From: Limnoperna fortunei
Lineage: Eukaryota > Mollusca > Bivalvia > Mytilida > Modiolidae
Direction of reading: 5' to 3'
DNA: 64,000 nt
Assembly: GCA_944474755.1 (NCBI GenBank)
Contig: OX104113.1
Span: forward strand, 55,200,074 to 55,264,073
The notes beneath the pieces were generated by a model. That model was not told the origin of the DNA and did no database searches. It worked only from the letters and a program-made list of their open reading frames with translations. A program made the position numbers and the translations under genes. Position 1 is the first letter of the stretch. Each line of letters opens with the position of its first letter. This document shows positions 37,201 to 46,200 of the stretch, piece by piece.

Positions 37201-40200
37201 AAATTTCTTGAATTAGTGGTTTCCGGACCATAACTCGAAAAGTTCTTAACCAATTTTATTGAAACTTTAGGATATTGTTACATACCATAAGAAGAGGAAC
37301 CCTATTGATTTTGGGGGTAAATCCGTTCAAGGTCACAGCGACAAAAAAACGTTAGAAAATTTCTTGAATTAGTGGTTTCCGGACCGTAACTAAAAAAGTT
37401 CTCAACAGATTTTAATAAAACTTTGGTGTATTGTTACATACTAAAAGAGGAGGAACCTTATTGATTTTGGGGTAATTCCGCTCAAGGTCAAGGTCACAGT
37501 GACAGAAAAATGTTAGAAAATTTCTTGAATTAGTGGTTTCCGGACCATAACTCAAAAGTTCTCAACTGATTTTAATGAAAGTTTTGGTTAATAAAATACA
37601 GCAACTCAGCTTTTGCACCCCTGTGCATATCGATTTTTATTAAATAAAGCTCATTGACACTCACAATTTTATTACCACACACATAATTAATTTTAAAAAC
37701 TATTTTGATTTGAAAAGTTTGCTCCTTATCATCCTCCCAAGTCAGAGGTTCTGATATACCCATTTCAAAAACAAAAATAAAGCCTACTGGGAAGATTTTA
37801 TGTATTAGTCTGTTTGAAGTGATGCCTGACCATAACTTGCACTTCAAACATGGGTTTGAACTAAACATTTTTCCTAGGATGTAAGTGTTCTGGTGCTGAC
37901 ATTTTAATTATTTTCTATTTTAAATTTTATCAAATATATACAAAAGTAGATTCACAATATGCCTATGGCTAAATGCAAAATAAAAAATTATTAAATTAGA
38001 TTTTAAAGTACTGTGTTGCTTATAAAATTTAAAAAAATATATATCTTTAATTTAACATTTCCTGGACTTATTGTGGTCTTCATATTACATTTTGGGACAG
38101 TTTAATTATGCAGCGTATTTTTTTTAAATGTTCGTTTCTTAAATATCATTAAAAACTAACCTGTAAGAAACAATCTTTAAAACCTCAATTATTCTGGAGT
38201 ATATCAATGACTGGTAGATTTCTTTTATTGTTAAAATTTAACTTTTTTCATTACTTTTAAACTTTAGAATTCATACATATAAAAATCTTTTGGTATTTTA
38301 ATCCCATATTGATTTTTTATGCATGTGCACGATATCACCTGACATAACATTATTTACATAAAATCAGGTCATGCAGAACAAAATGACAAAAATAAATACT
38401 TTACCGACAAACTTTAACAGAACTTGTTGTATGTTTTAAAAGCAATATATTCAAAGATAAAAACATATTTTTCACAGCTAAATATTTATTTCTAAAACTG
38501 AAAAAATTCACAAAAAGGCCTTAGGTGTGCGATAACACCGGACTACTCTGTAAAACAAATGTTAAGATCACATAACTGCTGTGGAAAAATGTCTGTAAGT
38601 GTTCTTGTGCCTACAATTTTTGTCAGAATTTTATGAAATTTAAATCTAATGTTATCATCAATGAATCTAATATCAGCACTGATCTATCATTTTTATTGAA
38701 GTTATGCCCTTAAAAATTTTAGTTGTATTTTCTACATATTTTGACAAATGTTTATGCATTTTATATCAAAGTCTTATTAGATAGATGACGAAAATGAACA
38801 GCACATATTTTCTTCAATTCCATCTGTTCCCTTCAAATAGTTAAAGAAATTACTTGATTTTATTTGACTGTTTAACTCTATTTCAATATGTTTTATTTTT
38901 TGAATTTTTATTGAAAACGTAATATGTAAACAATTTTCCTCCATCTTCTGGTTATCAATATTAAAAAACCTGGCAACCAATGGGCTGTTCTTGTAGTTTG
39001 TTTGTGGAAGGGGTGGGTGAAATTTTGGAAACTACCAGGACAAACATATTGTTACTTTGCGGGATTGATTTTACAAATTAAGGTTTCTTATTTTATGCTG
39101 ATCAGATTTCATGCTTTATAGGCCATACAGAATCTTAATTTCTGTTTGCCTGAAAATCGTGGTTTTATTGTGCATAAAATGGAGGCCAGCATGTACAATT
39201 TTATTCTATGGCCAAACTTAACTTGACAGATATAGTGTCGAGATATAAGATGTTTTAGTCAAATTTCATTGTGCTGTTATCTGTATTTACCAATTAGTAA
39301 AAAATACCTGATAGGTCATTGTATTTTGACTAGTTGATTTTGAGGTGATAGCTGATAAAAATTGGAGGAGAGAATGTTAGAATGTATTGGAATCTTTGTT
39401 GATATGTTGACAGGTTTTTCTTGATGCATTTGATCAACAAGCCAGACACAGAATACACTGGTCAGGTAAGTTTTATTTTTATCTTCCATATCAATAATAT
39501 CTTCAAATAGTGTATATGGATAATAAAATTGGCATCTTCCATTAGTAATGTTTTGCATGTGCATAAATATAGGGATTATGTTAGCCAATGGTCAGTTGCA
39601 TGTATAAAGTAAAATATGTTCCACTGTGATTGAAAATGCTAAACTCTACATTAGCAGCCTTTATCAAAGATTTATGCATTTGAAATATTCTCATATTAGG
39701 ATCTACCTTAGTTGCATGTTATTTATTTTTTGCATGTATGTTAATAACTTCTCTTGTGAATTCAGTTTGGTAAGTTTGATCCTTTCATATGTGTACCACA
39801 CATTTTCATAGATCAATTGCATTCAGTTTGATTAATTTTGATACTCAGTTAAAAATGATAATATGGCAAATATGCTGAAAGACCCAACTTTTAATACTGT
39901 GCTGTTATTCTCCTTTCATTCAACTTAATTTCCTTTCATATATTGCTGATATAGCCTAAAGAACAAACAATAAATACCAACAAGAAAACTTTTGATGCAC
40001 AGCATTATTTCGCCGTCGATTTATTCTGCATTCTGCACGCGTTTGTCAAAAAGATTTGATAATAATTTTATGGGACGCATTTTAAAGGATGTTTATATCT
40101 ATGTTAAAGAGGTTATTTTTTATTTTCTTTGCAATTATAATATATCATGTTGTAGTGCGTCAAAGCTTTAAGTCAATATTTTGTTCAAGTCACACATGAA

Positions 40201-43200
40201 CAGCATGTACTTTAGACAGAAGTACTTTTAATGCTTGGCTTAAAAGCTGTATTATAATCAAACGTTTCGAACCTTGAATATGTGTTTTTCTTGATGCATT
40301 TGCTTCAATGCAAAATAAAGATCTTCTCGACAATATGGCAATAATAAGAGAAGATAATCTCAATATTAGATTGGATTAAAAAATTGTATCTGTGTAGAGG
40401 ACCAGATAAGCATCAATAATCACAGTTTGTTTTTATATAACATAAAAGCTTGCGTAGAATGCATCTCGAATTTTCAATCGAACTAAAACACAAACTTTCT
40501 AAGGACTATATAATGAACATTCGCTTAGAAAGCATTGAAATTTCAAAAAGAAGGCATTTGAACTTTTTCCCCATAAGGTTCTATTTAAAGCTAAGTACTA
40601 AGGTTGTGGCTAGTTTGAATTGGCAGTTTTTAAAATTTGTGCAAATGTTATCTTTTGCCATATATTGAATCATAAGTATACTTGAATTAAAACTAATATT
40701 CACGTGGTTCATTTTAATTTTTGACATATTGAATCTTACAGATGTCGGCATATTCCAGAATTGTATACACAAAATAGCCTTTTGTTCTGGTTTCTGATTT
40801 TCAAAGCAATGCTCGTCAAAAGAGTAATCACCTAAAGACACAGTACCAGTATAAAATTGGTCTCCCTATATTATTAACTTCCGTGAATAGAATATTAGCA
40901 AAATTTATTATTACATGAAACTTTAATATCAATCAAGCATTTTTGCAGTAGAACCTCATATATAATTTTTCACTCAAGTTAAATGATTGACATTCTTTTA
41001 GCAAAATTCTGTTCATTTATGGTAAATAAGTGTACTTCGAAATAGTTTCTCCTTTATTCATCGTTAGTAATGAAAGTGAATATAAATATATCATATATAT
41101 AATAATCAAAGTAACACTAATGTCATGTCATATATTTGTTTTAAAAACACCAATGAAGCCTGTTGGTGAAGCAAAATAATTTTTGCTTTAATTATGTACC
41201 TAGAAATTGTTTTAGAACTTTTTTAATGAATATACAATGGATACTGTTTACATAAATAGCTTTTTTTATTAAGATACTTAATACAATATGATCTGAATAA
41301 AGCTCATTTTTCAAGGTCTGTTTCATCCAATTTTTTAGCTCACCTGACCCGAAGGGTCATGTGAGCTATTGCCATCACTTGGCGTCCGTCGTCGTCCGTC
41401 GTCGTCGGCGTTGTCGTCGTCGTCGTCGTTAACTTTTCTTCAAAAATCTTCTCCTCAAAAACCACTGAAACTTTGCATACATCATCAGTAAAATGCCCTC
41501 TACCAAGTTTGCCCAAATCATGGCCTCAGACCAACCAACATGGCCGCCATGGCTAAAAATAGAACAGAGGGGTCAAAATACAGTTTTTTGCTTATAGTTC
41601 AAAAAGTATAACAGATACAGGAAAACCGAAGAGACTTTCCTTCTTCAGCATCTAAAGCTCTACAAAACACTCTATTGGGTCAAAGTTGTATGATGACTCC
41701 TTGTAGGAGTTATTGCCCTTTAATTGTCAAAATTGATGATTTTTGCCATTTTTGCCTCAAAATCTTGAAAATTATTAGAACTAGAGAAAAAGTTAGCATT
41801 GCTTAATTGTTCTGCTCTATGAGGGCTACAAAAATGACTTTAGGGTCAAGATTGTCTGATTAACCGTTTAAGAGTTATTCCCCTTGAACTGTTTTTTAGC
41901 TCACCTGACCCAAAGGGTCATGTGAGCTATTGTTATCACTTTGCGTCCGTCGGGGTCGTCGTCGTCGTCGTCGTCGTCGTTGTTGTCGGCGTCTGTAAAC
42001 TTTTTACATTTTAATCTTCTTCTCTGAAACCACTTGGCCAATTGAAATTAAACTTGGCCATAATGTTCATTGGATGGACCTTTACAAAGTTTGTGTTTTT
42101 TATTTTGATTGGTAAACCAATATGGCCGCCACCTCAAGACTTAGTTTAACATAGGACCCTATGGGAAAAAAGTTAAAAAGGGCTTCTCTGAAACCGTTTA
42201 ACCAATCAAAACAAAACTTACTAGCAATATTGTTTGGATGGTCCTCTATAAATTTTGTGTTTTAGATGGGAATTGGAAATTCAAAATGGCTGCCACCGCA
42301 GGACTTAGTTTAACATAGAACCCTATGGGAAAAAGTTTTAAAAGGCTTCTTCTCTGAAACCGGTTAATCAATGGAAACAAAAACTTACTAGCAATATTGT
42401 TTGGATGGTCCTCTATAAAGTTTGTGTTTTTTATGGCAATTGGAAATTCAAAATGGCTGCCACCGCAGGACTTAATTTAACATAGGACCCTATGGGAAAA
42501 AGTTTGAAAGGCTTCTTTTCTGAAACCGGCCAACCAATGGAAACAAAACTTACTAGCAATATTGTTTGGATGGTCCTCTATAAAGTTAATGTTTTTTATC
42601 CCAATCGGAAATTCAAAATGGCCGCCACCGCAGGACTTGGTTTAACATTCAACCCTATGAGAAAAAAGTTTAAAAGGGCTTCTTCTCTGAAACCGTTTAA
42701 CCAATCAAAACAAAACTTACTAGCAATATTGTTTGGATGGTCCTCTATAAAGTTTATGTTTTTTATGGCAATTGGTAATTCAAAATGGCCACTACCACAG
42801 GACTTAGTTTAACATAGGACCCTATGGGAAAAAGTTTTTAAGGCTTCTTCTCTGAAACCGGTTAATCAATGGAAACAAAAACTTACTAGCAATATTGTTT
42901 GGATGGTCCTCTATAAAGTTTATGTTTTTTATGGCNNNNNNNNNNNNNNNNNNNNNNNNNNNNNNNNNNNNNNNNNNNNNNNNNNNNNNNNNNNNNNNNN
43001 NNNNNNNNNNNNNNNNNNNNNNNNNNNNNNNNNNNNNNNNNNNNNNNNNNNNNNNNNNNNNNNNNNNNNNNNNNNNNNNNNNNNNNNNNNNNNNNNNNNN
43101 NNNNNNNNNNNNNNNNNNNNNNNNNNNNNNNNNNNTGGTTTTTATCGGTTTCAATTGATTTTTAAAATCTTCTCCTCTGAAACAACTGAAAGTACTGCTT

Positions 43201-46200
43201 TGAAACTTTGTACACATCATCTGTCAAATGTCCTCAACCAAGTTTGCACCAACCATGGCTGCAGATTAACCAACCTGGCCACAATGGCTAAAAATTGGAG
43301 GGGGGGGGCTGTAAAATACAGTTTTTGGCTTATATTTAAAAAAGTGTAACAGATACAGGAAAACCGAAGAGACATGCCTTCATCTGCATCAAAAGCTCTA
43401 CGAAACACTCCATTGGGATGAAGTTGTATGATGACTCCTTATAGGAGTTATTGCCCTTTAATTGTCGAAATTGTTGATTGTAGCCATTTTTGCCTCAAAA
43501 TCTTGAAAAATTATTAGAACTAGAGAAAAGTTAGCATTGCTTAATTGTTCTGCTCTATGAGGGCTACAAAATTGCCTTTAGGGTCAAGATTGTCTGATTA
43601 ACCGTTTAAGAGTTATTCCCTTGAACTGTTTATTTTAATCGGTTTTAATTGATTTTTTAAAATCTTCTCCTCTGAAACCACTGAAAGTACTGCTTTGAAA
43701 TTTTGTACACATCATCCGTCAAATGTCCTTAACCAAGTTTGCACCAACCATGGCTGCAGATTAACCAACATGGCCACCATGGCTAAAAATTGGAGGGGGG
43801 GGGGGTAAAATACAGTTTTTGGCTTATAGTTCAAAAAGTATAACAGATACAGGAAAACCGAAGAGACATGCCTTCATCAGCATCAAAGCTCTACGAAACA
43901 CTCCATTGGGTTGAAGTTGTATGAGGACTCCTTATAGAAGGTATTGCCCTTTAATGTCAAAATTGATTATTTTTGACATTTTTGCCTTAAAATCTTGAAA
44001 ATTATTTGAACTAGAGAAAAGTTAGTATTGCTTAATTGTTCTGCTCTATGAGGGCTACAAAAATGACTAAGGGTCAAGATTGTCTGATGAACCGTTTAGG
44101 AATTATTCTCCTTGAACATTTTTTTTAATCAATTTTAATTGATTTTAAAAAATCTTTCTCTCTTTAACCCATTAAAGTACTGCTTTTGAAACATTGCACA
44201 CATCATCTTTAGGACGTCCTCTACCAAAATTGTGCAAATCATGACACCTGACTACCTATATAGCTACGTTAGCTTAAAATAGAAATGGGGGGGGGGGGGG
44301 GGGGGGGAGTCAAGAGAGTTTTCGACTGATAGTTAAAAAAGTATAACAGGTAGAGCAAATTTGAAGTGAACCTCCCTTCTCCCTCTAAGCATCAAAAGCT
44401 CCTCCTTATAGGAATTATTTCCCTTAAAAGGTCAACATTAATGACTTTTGCAGAAGTGTTGGGCAATTCCTTATAGCAAAGAAAAGCTGGATAGAAAAGG
44501 GTTGTTTGGTTTCAGGTTCAGGTGAGCGATACAGGCTCCTGGGAGCCTCTAGTTATGGTAACAATTAATCAAAAAAGCTTGATACATGCAAAATTTCCGT
44601 TGCAGTACTCAAGAAACCATAGGATTCAGCATGCCTGATATTTTGCATATTGCTTTATCCTATAGTACCATATGTTGTGTAGCTATTTTATGCTCCTTAG
44701 TCATCTATGCTCCTTTGGGGGGGGGGGGGGGGGGGGGTTATCACTTGTGACTCACAAATACACTTTTTTTTCATTTAATCCTTTAAAATTTTTCCTACAT
44801 GTAAAACATCTTGTTTTAATTTCTGTCTACTTGTCCAGATGCCTATGTGTCTCTACCTTTGTCCTTTTTCTAGAGATATTTCTGTAAATTACTAAATTAA
44901 CCCAAAGGACATGGCTAAAAATCATTAAATTTTTCAGAAATTATCTGATGGCACCTTATAGAAGTTATTGTGCTTAATCAAAATTTTTGAAGAAATTTTT
45001 AGTTTTTGCTTAGTAACTTACATAAAAGCTATAGCTACAAGTGTGGACTGTGAGCACGCTCACAAAGGGATACCCCCGCTTCGCTTTCAAGTCCAGTTAT
45101 CTCCCCTTAATGATATCTGAGGTCAATAAAAATCCTTCATGCACATCTACATATAATGTACTTCCTTTATGCTAAGTTTCATTAAATGTCATCAAGCGGT
45201 TTAGGACGAGTTGAGCGATGTGGACAGACAGATTCCTATACCACCCCCCCCCCCCCCCCCTAGACTGTTACTGTAAATTGCAAAAAAAATTTATTTATTT
45301 TAAGTCATTTGTGTTTTAGGTAAGTGAGTAACGGTTTCTAGGAGCCTCTTGTTAGTTTTTGTTTTTGTTGATGTTATATATTTCTGAATGTGTGTTTGTA
45401 CAGGATTACAAATTGGGGGGATTGGGATCCATTTCAATATAATTGTTGGTGCCTGTCCTAATCCAGGATATTTATACCCTTGTATTATATAGTTGTGGAT
45501 GCAGAGAACCCTGACTTGGGAAAATGTGTTGGGCATAAAAAAGTTGTATGGGAATTTTCACATCCAGTATTTTAGGCCTTTATTTCTGTCCTTTTTGGTT
45601 TTTTCTGTATTTTTTCTATATTATTTGATGCCCTCTGCATGGATATGAGTGTCGGTCTTTCAATCTGTCCATGCCTCTGTGATTTCCAGATGATAACTTG
45701 AAACATATTTGGGTTTTTTTCTTAAGATAACTTGAAAAACTGATTTTTTAAAAACTTTGCACAGATGTTAAATACTATAAAATGAAGTTCAAGTTTGATT
45801 TCAATGCAATCCAATTTGTAGTTTTCGCCAATTCAAATTTTTTGTGGTCATCAGTTGGTGGTTTCCAAATGTTAAAACCATAAAAGGCAAAACAAGGTCA
45901 AATTTGAACTGTTGCTTCAGGAAAAGTGTAGTTTAGGGTACATTTGTTCTTAAATAAATTTTTAGTAATTACTTTACATTGTTGGTATATTTTTTTACAT
46001 TTTTTAAAAACATAGCTGATATATGCTGTCTGTTTTGTTCTTGTACATTCACTCTGTCGTTTTTTTCCTGTAACATAAATGCCTTAACAGCTAGAACATG
46101 AGTTAATGCCCTTAAATGACAATATCAAAGACAATAATAAGTTGTGGTTTTGTTTGTCTTATAAATTAAAATGATTAAAAACTGTTTATAACTAAATTAA

